Source of the DNA: Branchinecta lynchi
Lineage: Eukaryota; Arthropoda; Branchiopoda; Anostraca; Branchinectidae
Assembly (NCBI GenBank): GCA_023053575.1
Contig: JAKZAP010000018.1
Span: 16,148,202-16,212,201, forward strand
Reading direction: 5' to 3'
DNA: 64,000 nucleotides
In this document: one piece after another, positions 54,285-64,000 of the stretch
Position numbering within the stretch: the first letter of the stretch is position 1
How the letters are laid out: every line of letters begins with the position of its first letter
Notes under the pieces: model-generated
What the model was told of the DNA's origin: nothing
Seen by the model: the letters and a program-made list of their open reading frames with translations, nothing else
Databases searched by the model: none
Made by a program: the position numbers and the translations under genes

Positions 54285-56107
54285 CGCCGCGATTTTTTTG
54301 TCAAAACAGTTGATTTTTATGGCACTTGCCCTTCGGCCAAGTGCCATATAGCGATCGCAATTTCTGTCCGTCCGTCGGTCTGTCGGTCTGTCGGTCTGTC
54401 GGTCTGTCGGTCTGTCGGTCTGTCCAGGTTTTGCTAGTTCGGGCACTTCCACATAAGCTAGGATGATAAAACTTGGCAGGCATATCAGGGACCCCAAATG
54501 AGTAAGTTGGAAATAGTCACTTCTCCGATCCGAGCACCGTGGGGGGAGTGGAGGGAGGGGGAATCCGGAATCTTGAGGTATTTTTAACTTTTGAACGGGT
54601 GATCGGATCTCGATGAAACTTGATATTTGGAACGACCTCATGCCTAAGACGACCCACTTAAAATCCGGACCGGATCCGGTGACTTTTGGGGGGAGCTGGA
54701 GGGGGCAACCGGAAATCTTGGGAAACGCTATGAGTGGAGGGATCGAGATGAAACTTGGTGGGAAGACACCTAGCAAACACTAGATACATCGTTGACATAA
54801 CCGAGCCGATTCGGGCACTGTGGGGGGGAGTGGAGGGAGGGGGAATCCGGAATCTTGAGGTATTTATAACTTTTGAACGGGTGATCGGATCTCGATGGAA
54901 CTTGATATTTGGAAAGACGTCATGCCTCAGACGACCTACTTAAAATCCGGACCGGATCCGGTGACTTTTGGGGGGAGCTGGAGGGGGCAACCGGAAATCT
55001 TGGGAAACACTATGAGTGGAGGGATCGAGATGAAACTTGGTGGGAAGACACCTAGCAAACACTAGATACATAAATGACATAACCGAGCCGATTGGGGTAC
55101 TGTGGGGGGAGTAGAGGGAGGGGGAATCCGGAATCTTGAGGTATTTATAACTTTTGAACGGGTGATCGGATCTCGATGGAACTTGATATTTGGAAAGACC
55201 TCATCCCTCAGACGACCCACTTAAAATCTGGACCGGATCCGGTGACTTTTGGGGGGAGCTGGAGGGGGCAACCGGAAATCTTGGGAAACGCTATGAGTGG
55301 AGGGATCGAGATGAAACTTGGTGGGAAGACACCTAGCAAACACTAGATACATCGTTGACATAACCGAGCCGATTCGGGCACTGTGGGGGGAGTAGAGGGA
55401 GGGGGAATCCGGAATCTTGAGGTATTTATAACTTTTGAACGGGGGATCGGATCTCGATGGAACTTGATATTTGGAAAGACCTCATCCCTCAGACGACCCA
55501 CTTAAAATCTGGACCGGATCCGGTGACTTTTGGGGGGAGCTGGAGGGGGCAACCGGAAATCTTTGGAAACGCTATGAGTGGAGGGATCGAGATGAAACTT
55601 GGTGGGAAGACACCTAGCAAACACTAGATACATCATTGACATAACCGAGCCGATTCGGGCACTGTCGGGGGAGTGGAGGGAGGGGGAATCCGGAATCTTG
55701 AGGTATTCATAACTTTTGAACGGGTGACCGGATCTCGATGAAACTTGATATTTGGAAAGACCTCATGCCTCAGACGATCCACTTAAAATCCGGACCGGAT
55801 CCGGTGACTTTTGGGGGGAGCTGGAGGGGAGAACCGGAAATATTGGAAAACGCTATGAGTGGAGGGATCGAGATGAAACTTGGTGGGAAGACACCTAGCA
55901 AACACTAGATATATCATTGACATAACCGAGCCGTGCCTACTCGTAACAAGTGCCATATGAGCTCGTAGCTCTTGTTTTCAAGGGAACAGTCGGTTTTTCT
56001 GAAAATCAGTCAACTTTTTTTCAAAACGGTCGTTTTTTTCTTGAAAACAGTCTTTTTTTTCTACAAAAACAGCCGGTAAAAATTACCAGCCAGTCGGTAA
56101 ATGCCTT
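54285..56107. repeat. Minisatellite family H, copy H2, split by D4
   Basis: Left piece TTTGTCAAAACAGTTGATTT (54299-54318) and right piece 55975-56104 (AACAGTCGGTTTTTCTG units, ending AAAAATTACCAGCCAGTCGG) belong to the family seen at 16796-16975. Confidence 0.6.
54319..55974 (-). mobile_element. Helentron-like family D, copy D4 with five-unit array
   Basis: On the + strand it opens with a perfect hairpin (ATGGCACTTG ccctt cggCCAAGTGCCAT region, 54319-54348), then GCGATCGCAATTTCTGTCCG and (GTCGGTCT)n. Five core units of ~281 bp follow (GAATCCGGAATCTTGAGGTA near 54561, 54844, 55124, 55405, 55686). It ends GAGCTCGTAGCTCTTG|TTT. Both termini are intact, making this the best-defined D copy. Confidence 0.8.
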
Positions 56108-56857
56108 GCCCTCTCCCCCCCCCCCCAAACATTTTGGCTAGTAACGCCTCTGACCAACACTACCATTAAAGAGGGCGTCTCTAGACGGGACTTGAAAATG
56201 TACATACAACAGGAGCAGTGGCAACGTCTGTACCCAGGACAAATTATACTAAGCGCCGCAGGTAAACGTTTTTAAACACGCCTTTTTTTCTGGCAAAATT
56301 TAACTTGTATTCTAGCTTTTACTGTGGTTTATACTCCCAAATATTCCAAGCCTTCAACGCCTACTATAAATGACGCACCCTTCTTCTAAATCGGGAATAT
56401 AAACTACAAAATGCGCCGCAGGCGAAATTTTGTAAAAACACTGATGATCAAAGTGTCTTTTTGCCATTCGAAATGGAGACACGATCAGACGATTAAAACG
56501 AAAGAAATAAGCCGCATCCCTTCGTTTTTATAGCTAAAATAGATTTATGGTTGCGTTTTCTCAAAAATCCCTAACTCTTACTGCAGTCTGTTAAAAATAT
56601 CAGCAAATTCCTGATAAATCCTGAATAAGTCCGGAAATCCTGTAAAATCCTGGAATCTCAAAAATCCTGAAAAAAATCCTGCAGGGACCCAAAAATCCTG
56701 AATTTCAGGATAAATCCTGCAAAGTGGAAGCACTGAAGCTCGACCAAGGGCAAGTCGACTGCACCAAAAATACAATTAAACTAATAACCCCATGGATCAG
56801 ACGGACGGCTTTACGTGATCGATCGTGAAGGCCCTTGAAGGTTCCCAAGGTACGTTT

Positions 56858-57072
56858 AATACTCTTGATGACTAACCCTCGTTGCCGATGTAAAATCGCT
56901 GTGTACCTAGCGAAAGAGCCAGAAGCGGCACCATAGCTGTCTCCGACGATCGCCGTGTTTGATTGACGCAGGATTTGAGGTGTTGAGTTTGAGTCGGTAG
57001 TGAGACATTTTCTCGTTCTTCTTGAGGACCACTGGCGTATTTTGGACTTAGTCATATAGTCATATAGAGTAT
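56858..57072. mobile_element. Family M, copy M3
   Basis: AATACTCTTGATGACTAA at the start and ATATAGAGTAT at the end repeat the inverted termini of M2 with one change. The interior shares GATTGACGCAGGATTTGAG and CTGGCGTATTTTGGACTTA with M1 and the LINE tail at 24490. Confidence 0.55.
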
Positions 57073-57075
57073 ACG

Positions 57076-57720
57076 CGACTGACTAGATGCCGTTGCTGTT
57101 TGTTGCAGTCCTCACGGAAAGCAGAACCAAACTCCATGACATCTTCTTCTGGTAGAAGTTGCTACTGCTGATTGAGAAGTATATTCGGTCAGTTCTATGA
57201 TAATGTCACTAAGCATACATAAACTAAACATTTTCTGTACTATCCTAAAAAATACCGATAAACATGCGGACTTTCAACATTTAATCAACAAAGGATAAAG
57301 GAAATACTGGCAAGAACAGTGCCTTTTACTTCATTCTTTAAATGCTGTTTTACTTCTTTCTTGAAAACTCCTGGGACAAGAGGATTAGCATTTTTTTGTC
57401 AGGCGCTGTTTCGACCGGTAGCGGTTATTAGATGTCGTGGTATCGACTATGTCTGCTTTTATTTTCCCTGTTTTGACCGCATACCTGAACACACTCTTAT
57501 ACACAGATTCCTCGAGATCCAGTAGCTCAATGAGAACCTCCGTTTTCGGGATCTGACCATCCCAGGGGAGGGGGGGGGGGGGGGGGTCTGAAACCTTGTG
57601 ACTCGTGTAAGTCCCGAAGTTGACACATGAAGATCAGTAGTTTCTCGCTTGTCAACATACCCTATTGATTGCACTGTAAGAGCTTTGTCGCATCTGGTTT
57701 ATTTCTGCGCAGGAATAGGC
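57076..57720. other. Unassigned DNA with a G run
   Basis: A G run lies at 57567-57586. No gene or repeat boundary is recognised. Confidence 0.3.
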
Positions 57721-58362
57721 CACAAAGTGGTCACATTAGATCCAAAAAAAGGCAGCTTTTTCGGTTGCTAAAAAAGAAAAAGATAGGTTACACCTAATTC
57801 TGAATGTGTTGTTTCAAATTCTGGAGACCAATTAGAACGAAACAGCAATTCTGAATATGTTACAGGAACTGGACTGGTATTTTTTAGTGCTGTTGACTAT
57901 AAAAGTAATGTAAATAAGTATTTTTTCACTTAAAAAAAAAGAAAAAAGACATCAAGCAGGTGCTTCTTTTTTTATTTTTGGTAGAAAACAAAAAAAATAG
58001 AAACGGAAAAGACGTGACTGGTGCCATTTTGACATCTAGAAACTCTTTACCTTTCTCCTCAAATAACTTAGGTTAATCCTGGTTTGATGGAAAGAAATAA
58101 TGATAGTTCACGTTCACACTAGCAATTGAAACTGAATTGTTGCAAAACTGGTCCAGTTACGAGTTTACATCCCTAAATGCAGTTTCCTCCTTATCCCCAT
58201 GCTGCCACAAAGCCATCAAACGTCACGTCCCCTAAGGATTTTCAGAACCTCATTCGAACCTGATTTGTAGACTAATTTTCAGCCGAGATATCTGCGCAGA
58301 TTTTTGCGCGAATTGTCAAATCGGCGCCCTTTTGAGCCTAGAGTCACCAGGCTCTAAGAGCA
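57721..58362. mobile_element. Element F, longer copy F2
   Basis: Shares the outer blocks of F1: GTGGTCACATTAGATCC near the start, CACCTAATTCTGAATGTGTT, ATATGTTACAGGAAC, then TATCCCCATGCTGCCACAAA, AGGATTTTCAG and TTTTGAGCCTAGAGTCACCA at the end. It is about 380 bp longer than F1 in the middle, so F1 is probably an internal deletion derivative. No coding sequence. Confidence 0.6.
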
Positions 58363-58985
58363 GCTGGGTCCCCAAACCCAAATCCTAAACACGCCACTGA
58401 TTCCCCTTGTTGGCTAATCTGCTCACCACCACATCTCAATCCTAATGGATGCTGTGGATCCCGATAACAATCTTATGAATAAGCTTCACGGTTTAAGTAA
58501 AGCTATGAATGTCGCTTTAAGCTCTAATGGGTGAGGAGGGGTCCTGCCGTGTGCCCTTTCAACGACTAAGCCACCGCTGACGAGTGTGGCAAATCGAATT
58601 TTGATGTATATCGACACCACGGTCGTGTGTGCCATATGCCCTGAGTGCTGGGAGACCGGATTAGTCTCAGCTGGAAGTGGCTAAATACGAGTGATTGTGA
58701 ACATGTGAACGAATTACTTTGGGCGGTATACATGATTCAAAGACTCAACGGAATGATCCTCCGATCCCCTAGCCCACTTCTTAGGATCCTTTGTGGGCCT
58801 CAGATGCGGCTTTCTCTGCCTGTATGGCTTTCGTGGACTCGTGAGTTATACGCGGGGACAGGAGTCACGTAAGTGACCTGGTATTTACATTTGTTTGTTT
58901 GTTCAGTGTGTTTTTGTTATATTATGGCCCATGTTGGCCTTATTTGAAAAAAAAAAAAAAAAAAAAAAAATGACTTGGCTACATC
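58363..58985 (+). pseudogene. Possible retroposon 3' end with poly(A)
   Basis: TATTATGGCCCATGTTGGCC, then TTATTTG and about 24 A's (58947-58970) resemble the GGCCC...GGC(T)TT tails of the zinc-knuckle LINE fragments at 43670 and 24080. The frame at 58645-58872 is unrecognised. Confidence 0.4.
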
Positions 58986-59148
58986 CAATGTAAACACAAA
59001 TCTTGCAGTATTTGCTACTGGGATCAATCTTCTCTCTAATGAGATAAGATTATCTCTAATTCAGATTAATCTTATCCCAGTAGAGATAAGATTAATCCCA
59101 GTAGCATATACTCGGCTATCTTTAATCCTTACTCGGAGAAACTTTTAA
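58986..59148. mobile_element. Family A element, copy A7
   Basis: CAATGTAAACACAAATCTTG at the left and CTTACTCGGAGAAACTTTTA at the right surround mirrored GATTAATC and GATAAGATTAATCCCAG blocks. The right terminus is slightly shortened. Confidence 0.75.
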
Positions 59149-60139
59149 GTGATCTTCAGTATGAAGATCTTCAACGACCGGTTTCATGTCACACTTAAAG
59201 TACAGCTCACACTAGAAATGTAAACAAACAAAATGGTTCAGAAATATCGTTTTCAAAAATACCAGTATTTAATACCAGTATTTGCCCCGTGAAATTTGTC
59301 ATTTTCTTGTTGGTATTTTTAGACACTGTCCAAGCTTCTAGCTTTCCGAAAGGAGGCTCGACGCAAACTATTTGAAAACTGTGCGCGCCGTTGCTTGAAA
59401 GTGCGAAAAGCCATACAAAAGAAAGGGATCCGAAACACACGATATACCTTTTGGTGTACCCAGTCTTAATAAACGAAAACAAAAATAACACTTGTTGAAG
59501 CTTCTCATACCCTTGTTTTTGAAGCTGTTGTAGGCGGACAATGAACCTTTCGGCAAAATTTGCGCTGCTTGCCTTCCCAAACTCGGCTCGGCCGAAAAAG
59601 TGCTAAATGTTACAGACGCAAAAGGAAGTAATCGCGAAGCTATAATTCCATAAGGGTGCTAATGATAATGTGAAAGGCAAAATAAGACCGAGGGGTCCTT
59701 TAAAGCGACGAGAGATTTACATCCTTGATTTCAAAGGATGTATCTAAGTCCGTATCCAACTACGGACAACATATTCAGCTTTTGTTTCATGCAAACCCAC
59801 CCATCTTGCATTAATGTTAACGCGAGACAAGATTTGCAACAGATTTCGAACAAGAAAGAAAATAAAAGGAAAACAGATATTTAAAATGTTGACTTCGCAT
59901 CGTTACATTTTGATATTTGTAAAAATCATATATGCTAAAAAAAAAACAGAAGAAACGATGCAAACTCAACAATCGATAAGACGAACAGATGAGCGATAAG
60001 GACTAAGACAAACTGAACAAAAATATAAATAAAACAAAATTAAAACGTTCGTCTTTAAAAGGTTGAGTGAATATTTAAATTCTGCAAATTTCCTACGATT
60101 ATTCCGTGTATCTGTACAAGAACTATTTTACAGTTATAA
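59149..60139. other. Unassigned DNA
   Basis: Minus-strand frames between 59207 and 59580 show no known domain. GGGGTCCTTTAAAG near 59693 resembles an element L end. Nothing else is assigned. Confidence 0.3.
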
Positions 60140-61070
60140 TGACGAGATATTTTTATGAAGCTTGGTGTGAGGATTCTTTGGGTTAAGGGTAAGGTCAAGT
60201 TCGTAGACGGGCTCTGTAGCCCTACATTTAGGGGTGGGGAAGGGGGTTTGACGAATGTACGAAAGAAATACAAAACCGTGATTTTCTTTTTTTTATTTCT
60301 TGATCAGCTAAGAATCCCTCTAAGATGATGTGCGAGGGATAAATGTAAATTCGGATATTTCGGTTGCACATCCGGCAAACCGTCCTCAACCGTTTGAGGA
60401 CGGTTTCTCTTTTGGAAGGGGTGCAAATTAAGGGACAAACAAAATATTTTTAAACAGCCAATGTGATAGTTGATTATGGGGTAAGAAGGTATGCTGAAGA
60501 CGACGGTGAACACCATTTTCTCGCCGGGCAAGTAGATCGTCCGGAATCCGGCAAAAAAATGGAAAGTTGGTTAAAAGTAAGTTTTATTTGAAGTTGATTA
60601 GACGTTCGATTTAGGGGTAAGAAGACATGCTGAATACTTATGTGAAAAGCATTTTCTACCCACAACTAGTTCGCCTGGAATCCGACCAAAATTGGAAAAT
60701 TTGTTTAAAGCAAAAGTTTATTTGAAGTTGCTTAGATGACAGATTTTGGGGTAAGAAGAGACGCTAAGTTTGTTTAAGGCAATCATTTTTTACCCGGACA
60801 TGTAATTCGTCCGGTATCCGGTTGAAACTGTTTTTTTCTTTATAACTTGAAGTCTTATTTGAAGTTGACTAGATGTTCTTTATAGGGATAAGGAGGTTTG
60901 GCAGAAGTTTCGGTCAGTGTCGTCAAAGTAGATATGGCTTACAGGGGTATATCTGAACTTGGTTTTCTCAGATGATTAGCCCGGTGAAGACTGGATCCGG
61001 CGAAGACAAGACCCAATTGTCTGGAGTGAAATATTAGATTTTTGGGATCCCATCGAAACCTTTGGTCTTG
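60140..61070. mobile_element. Helentron-like family C, left-truncated copy C4
   Basis: Begins inside the family (GAAGCTTGGTGTGAGGATTC), lacks the GGGATCCC start and (GTCY)n tract, has core units with GTCCGGAATCCGGC, and ends GGGATCCCATCGAAACC, TTTGGTCTTG|TTT. An insertion at 60246-60413 splits it. Confidence 0.7.
60246..60413. mobile_element. 168-bp insertion with 8-bp duplication and perfect hairpin
   Basis: GGAAGGGG flanks both sides (60238-60245, 60414-60421), and C2 shows the uninterrupted family C sequence (GGAGGGGGTTCAAATTAAGG). Near the right end is a 13-bp perfect stem, AAACCGTCCTCAA (60377-60389) with TTGAGGACGGTTT (60394-60406), loop CCGT. There are no matching inverted ends across the insert and no coding sequence. 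Class unknown. Confidence 0.7.
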
Positions 61071-61479
61071 TTTCTTTTGCGGATTCGCTGCGAACTAATT
61101 GTCCGGGTCCATAAAAATTTAAGACGTGGATTCACTATGTCTCTCGCTCATGAATCAAAATTCTTAGCTTGAAACCCTTCCCCACCCCTAAATATGTGGT
61201 TATGGTGCCATCCACGAACAACCTGTATCTTTGACGCCACACCAAGTTTGACCCAGATAGCCTACCTAACTCCATCGAGGAGTCTCATCTTAACAGACAG
61301 ACAGGCGGGCAGACTCACTTTACTAGGTCACAGGTGTCCTTCAGTGAGTTTTGGGATCCAAAGACTTAATTTGATGTATCCCCTTACATGGGAACTATGT
61401 GCCGTTTGGTCGTTGATCTTTTGATGAGGCATTTCTTTTAAACCTACCTAGATACTTGAGTACTTCAATACTGGAGTGC
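61071..61479. repeat. Possible remnant of another helentron-like element
   Basis: CCAAGTTTGACCCAGATAGC, then AACAGACAGACAGGCGGGCA resembles the core-plus-tetranucleotide layout of families C and D. GTTTTGGGATCCAAAG near 61338 resembles a family C end. No boundaries were defined. Confidence 0.35.
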
Positions 61480-62622
61480 GGCCGAAACCGGATTTTTTTT
61501 TTAAAGTTAAAGTTTGTCTGAAGTTGATTAGACGTTCGGTATAGGGGTAAAGAGGTTGAATTCAGTTTCACCTTTCGTTTTTTGACGGACAAGTAGTTCA
61601 CCCGGAATCCGCAGGAAACCGAATATTTGGTAAGGCAGAAAGTTTCGATCAATTTCGTAGAAGTAGATATGACGTATAGATCAGATTATATCGTTGTCTG
61701 GCATGGACAAAAACTTTTGTAAGCCACCTTACTCCTTTACGTGTGATACAGAATATGGCAATAAGAGTATTGTCCGGTGATGGTCGTAATATTTTCGTAA
61801 GACACCGTTATCAGGAGCTTCACATTTTACCTTTTGCGGGAATTTGTAAGTTTTATGACGCTTTATTTATGTACAAACATTACAATGAAGTTTTACCCCA
61901 GTGCTTTTCTCAGTATTTTTCCCGTGCGTCATCTTTTCACGAACATGGAACTCGTAGTTCGCAGCTCATCCGTAGGCCGGTTGTTGTAACTAGTAGATCG
62001 AGATTTAGCATTAGACATGTTGGGCCTTTAGTATGGGAAGGTTTGTCGACAGAGTTAAGGTCATGTAGCGTTTTACTAGATTTTCGTAGCATGTTAAAGG
62101 TTCATTGTTTGGCTGTATATGAATTTGATGCGTTATTCTCAGCCGTTTAAGTTGTGTTTTATCATTAAGTTTTTCTTTTGGATAGTTAGTAGTGATTCTG
62201 GTTGAAAATGAGTTGTTGTTTTTTGGTTGATTTTCTGGTTGGGCGTCCGAGACCGCGTAAGTCAAGCTCCTTTCTTTCCCTTTTTTTCCTTTGTTTTTGT
62301 CGAAGTTTTGTTTTTATTAATGTTTTGTTTGGAGGGTAATTAGTCCCTTACAGGTTCGCCTCTGGGCATTGATTCCATTTTTTTTTAATAAACCCTTCAT
62401 TCATTCATTCATTATAGATATGACGTATAGGGGTGAACGCCCATGCTGAATCCATACCAGAACTTTATTTTCTCAGATGAATAGCCAATTAGTATCCATC
62501 TGTTTCTAAACTTTAATAGTAAAAATGTTCAAGGAGTCTGGCTAAGCTCGGATATCTACAAGACGCAATTGTCTGGATCAAATATTAAATCTTTGAGATC
62601 CCATCGAAACCTTCGGTCTTGT
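61480..62622. mobile_element. Helentron-like family C, copy C5, split by LINE Q1
   Basis: Segments 61480-61679 and 62415-62622 together follow C2 from the core units (GTTCACCCGGAATCCGC) through GATATGACGTATAGGGGT to the end, GATCCCATCGAAACCTTCGG, TCTTG|TTT. The left end is missing. Confidence 0.7.
61680..62414 (+). pseudogene. Jockey/CR1-like LINE 3' end, copy Q1, with target duplication
   Basis: A 16-bp perfect direct repeat, TAGATATGACGTATAG (61664-61679 and 62415-62430), bounds it. The frame reads VIQNMAIRVLSGDGRN, then YQELHILPFAGICKFYDALF, FSIRHVGPLVWEGLSTEL, ending ALFSAV (62150). This matches RT C-termini that follow the thumb. The tail ends TAATAAACCCTTCATTCATT, then CATTCATTA. Confidence 0.88.
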
Positions 62623-62865
62623 TTAAAAGTACTTATTACAAATACCCAATTATTACTTATACCCAAAAAACAATCCTACCAAGTTTCAGCTTGATACCTG
62701 TCACGGGTTATGAACTTTTACTCTTGGGCAGTCTGTGACTAGTTGCCTATGGGGTGGGTGAGAGGTGCAACTTTAAAGTAATTTTCCAGCCCTAGGACCT
62801 AATTTCATGGTCAACCAAGCGCTCGTAAGAGTGGATTGTTCTTAACTGAACACTCCACTAAAAAA
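62623..62865. other. Unassigned DNA between C5 and D3
   Basis: CCAAGTTTCAGCTTGATACC near 62680 resembles family D core sequence, but boundaries are unclear. Confidence 0.3.
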
Positions 62866-63312
62866 CAAGAGCTACGAGCTCATATGGCACTTGTTACGAG
62901 TAGGCAGTACAAGAAAGTAGGTGAGAACGTCACAAAATACACCCGCCATCCAAAAATGCGGTTCGGAAATAGAAATAGAATATTTAGTTTCACTCTCTTC
63001 TGGGCAGTTCCGGCATCGTCTCGATTATCTGTAGCAAATGCACATGACTGTTCAAACTTCCCAGTTTCAGCCCAATAAATCCACTCGTTTGATCCCTAGA
63101 CGTGCTAGACGATTTCCGGTACTCCCTCTATCTTCCCTACCGTGCCTGAATCTGGTTCGGACTCAAAAATGGACCATCTAAAACATCTTCTTTTATACCA
63201 TCTATCAAGTTTCACTCGAATCTGAGCATTTTTGGAAAATTCTGGTACCCCGCCCCCCCCCCCCCCACCAACGTTGTCGGATCCAGTTCGGGTCCAAAAT
63301 AAGTCATCTAGG
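62866..63312 (+). mobile_element. Helentron-like family D, truncated copy D3
   Basis: An intact left end, AA|CAAGAGCTACGAGCTCATAT, then GGCACTTGTTACGAGTAGGC, is followed by core sequence like D2 (ATCCAAAAATGCGGTTCG) and a C run (63252-63266). It is cut off at 63312 by the following element. Confidence 0.7.
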
Positions 63313-63760
63313 GTAGGGGAGACCGGGGTTGTTTCGGACACGGGTTGGTTCGGACACTGCCATTATAAAATCCAGTGTTGCACGGAAAAATCTGCCAAAA
63401 ATCAGGATTGAGTATTGAAGAGTGGCCGACTTTGCACGAAAGTTTCAAAAGTTTCCACACACGCGGTTCGAAGATATTCCCGGTGAACCACTTTTTAAGG
63501 TATTCTTTTTATTTCCACTAACATGCGCTAAGCTTTGTAGCTGTGTTATTTACATGAGTACATAGTTGAGTGTTGGCAGGTACTTAGCCTTATCATGTGG
63601 CTAACTACAGCTAGTCACAAATTGGACTCAGTTTAACTATTTTTTTTTCTAGAAGCCATTTTTTAGAAATGGTCTGTCTGGGGTTGATTCGGACACCATA
63701 GTCGTGTTGGTTCGGACGACTTTTTGAAAGTGTCCGAAACAACCCCGTTTTGTCAAATTA
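63313..63760. mobile_element. Inverted-repeat segment with 18-bp perfect arms
   Basis: CGGGGTTGTTTCGGACAC (63324-63341) is exactly inverted at 63730-63747. Extra partial copies (GGTTGGTTCGGACA at 63343-63356, GGGTTGATTCGGACACC near 63673, GTTGGTTCGGACGAC near 63699) cluster inside both arms, as transposase-binding sites often do. It is either a short element or the 5' part of a larger transposon including the exon at 63893. Confidence 0.6.
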
Positions 63761-63892
63761 ACCTCAGGAGAGGAGAGACAAGCGCAAAGAGAGGTACAAA
63801 TGCTATTTATAGCATCCGATACATTGCATTTGTGTTTAGCGCAACGATATAGGCTACGGCTTTGCTATTGTAGTAGCCTATTATCTTTTCAG

Positions 63893-64000
63893 ATGCCAAG
63901 AAATTTTCAACGGAAGCGCGACCATCCACCACCGAATATGGGGGATATGAAAAGGGCTACAGCAGCAGTTATCCTCGACAATGTTTCAATCCGAAAAGCT
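63893..64000 (+). CDS. Pipsqueak/Pogo-type transposase or HTH protein, N-terminus (partial)
   Basis: After a TATCTTTTCAG acceptor-like tract, an ATG opens MPRNFQRKRDHPPPNMGDMK, then RATAAVILDNVSIRKA, still open at the window edge. This pattern (MPR-x-(Y/F)-x-RK, then a helix and VRKA) is the start of pipsqueak-type helix-turn-helix domains common in Pogo/Tigger transposases and in proteins derived from them. Only the first helix is visible, so transposase versus domesticated gene cannot be decided. Confidence 0.5.
   Translation, partial: MPRNFQRKRDHPPPNMGDMKRATAAVILDNVSIRKA

Larger units (their letters stand above)
53947..56735. mobile_element. Composite J, hAT-like ends around nested repeats
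   Basis: CAGTGCTTCCACTT (53947-53960) is inverted as AAGTGGAAGCACTG (56722-56735), and AAGCTCG flanks both sides (53940-53946, 56736-56742). Just inside each end is an (AAAAATCCTG)n minisatellite in opposite orientation (53975-54050, 56605-56720). Enclosed are minisatellite H2 and element D4. No transposase frame was found in 2.8 kb. Confidence 0.7.

Overview
This is a gene-poor, repeat-saturated nuclear window from an intron-containing animal, most likely an invertebrate. The sequence does not let me name the phylum. The only confident host gene is an MFSD1-type lysosomal transporter at the left edge on the + strand. Three of its exons are visible (445-673, 3290-3500, 5337-5563), with matching splice phases. 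The upstream exons and the final coding exon were not found. One further weak candidate host exon lies on the minus strand near 42 kb.

The other ~58 kb is layered transposon debris. (1) Non-LTR retrotransposons: a near-complete, 5'-truncated Tx1/L1-like LINE at 44120-48004 with a perfect 15-bp target duplication, plus many 3' fragments of CR1/Jockey-like and zinc-knuckle LINEs on both strands. Two pairs of these fragments abut tail to tail. (2) Two families, called C and D here, built like helentron-associated (HINE, DINE-1 or pearl-like) elements: internal core repeats, a (GTCY)n tract near one end, short terminal hairpins or inverted motifs, and no target duplication. A paralogous empty site for copy C1 (L2, near 17588) shows precise insertion between two Ts. 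(3) Terminal-inverted-repeat elements with TA, TTAA or 8-bp target duplications (mariner-, piggyBac- and hAT-like). These include seven copies of family A, three of family B, and a 2.8-kb hAT-like composite (53947-56735) that encloses a minisatellite (H), which in turn encloses a family D element. (4) A palindromic family (E) whose unit carries a type I hammerhead ribozyme core with a minimal helix III, as known in Penelope-like elements and animal retrozymes.

Layout: 1-5.6 kb, MFSD1 exons with introns full of nested repeats; 5.6-10 kb, LINE fragments inside a family D element; 10-19 kb, short inverted-repeat elements, E2 and minisatellites; 19-26.3 kb, LINE tails, family N, E3 and a decayed LINE; 26.4-30.1 kb, a large family D element containing C2; 30-43 kb, LINE 3' ends, family N, degenerate satellites and hAT-like short elements; 43-48.2 kb, the Tx1-like LINE nested in element F1; 48.8-50 kb, a hAT-like element and the 400-bp palindrome; 52.9-58.4 kb, C3, composite J and F2; 59-63.3 kb, C4, C5 (split by a LINE) and D3; 63.3-64 kb, an inverted-repeat element and the start of a pipsqueak/Pogo-like coding exon.

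The hammerhead palindrome and the empty-site evidence for family C are the most informative findings. All family assignments rest on reading by eye. No database search, alignment program or folding program was run.
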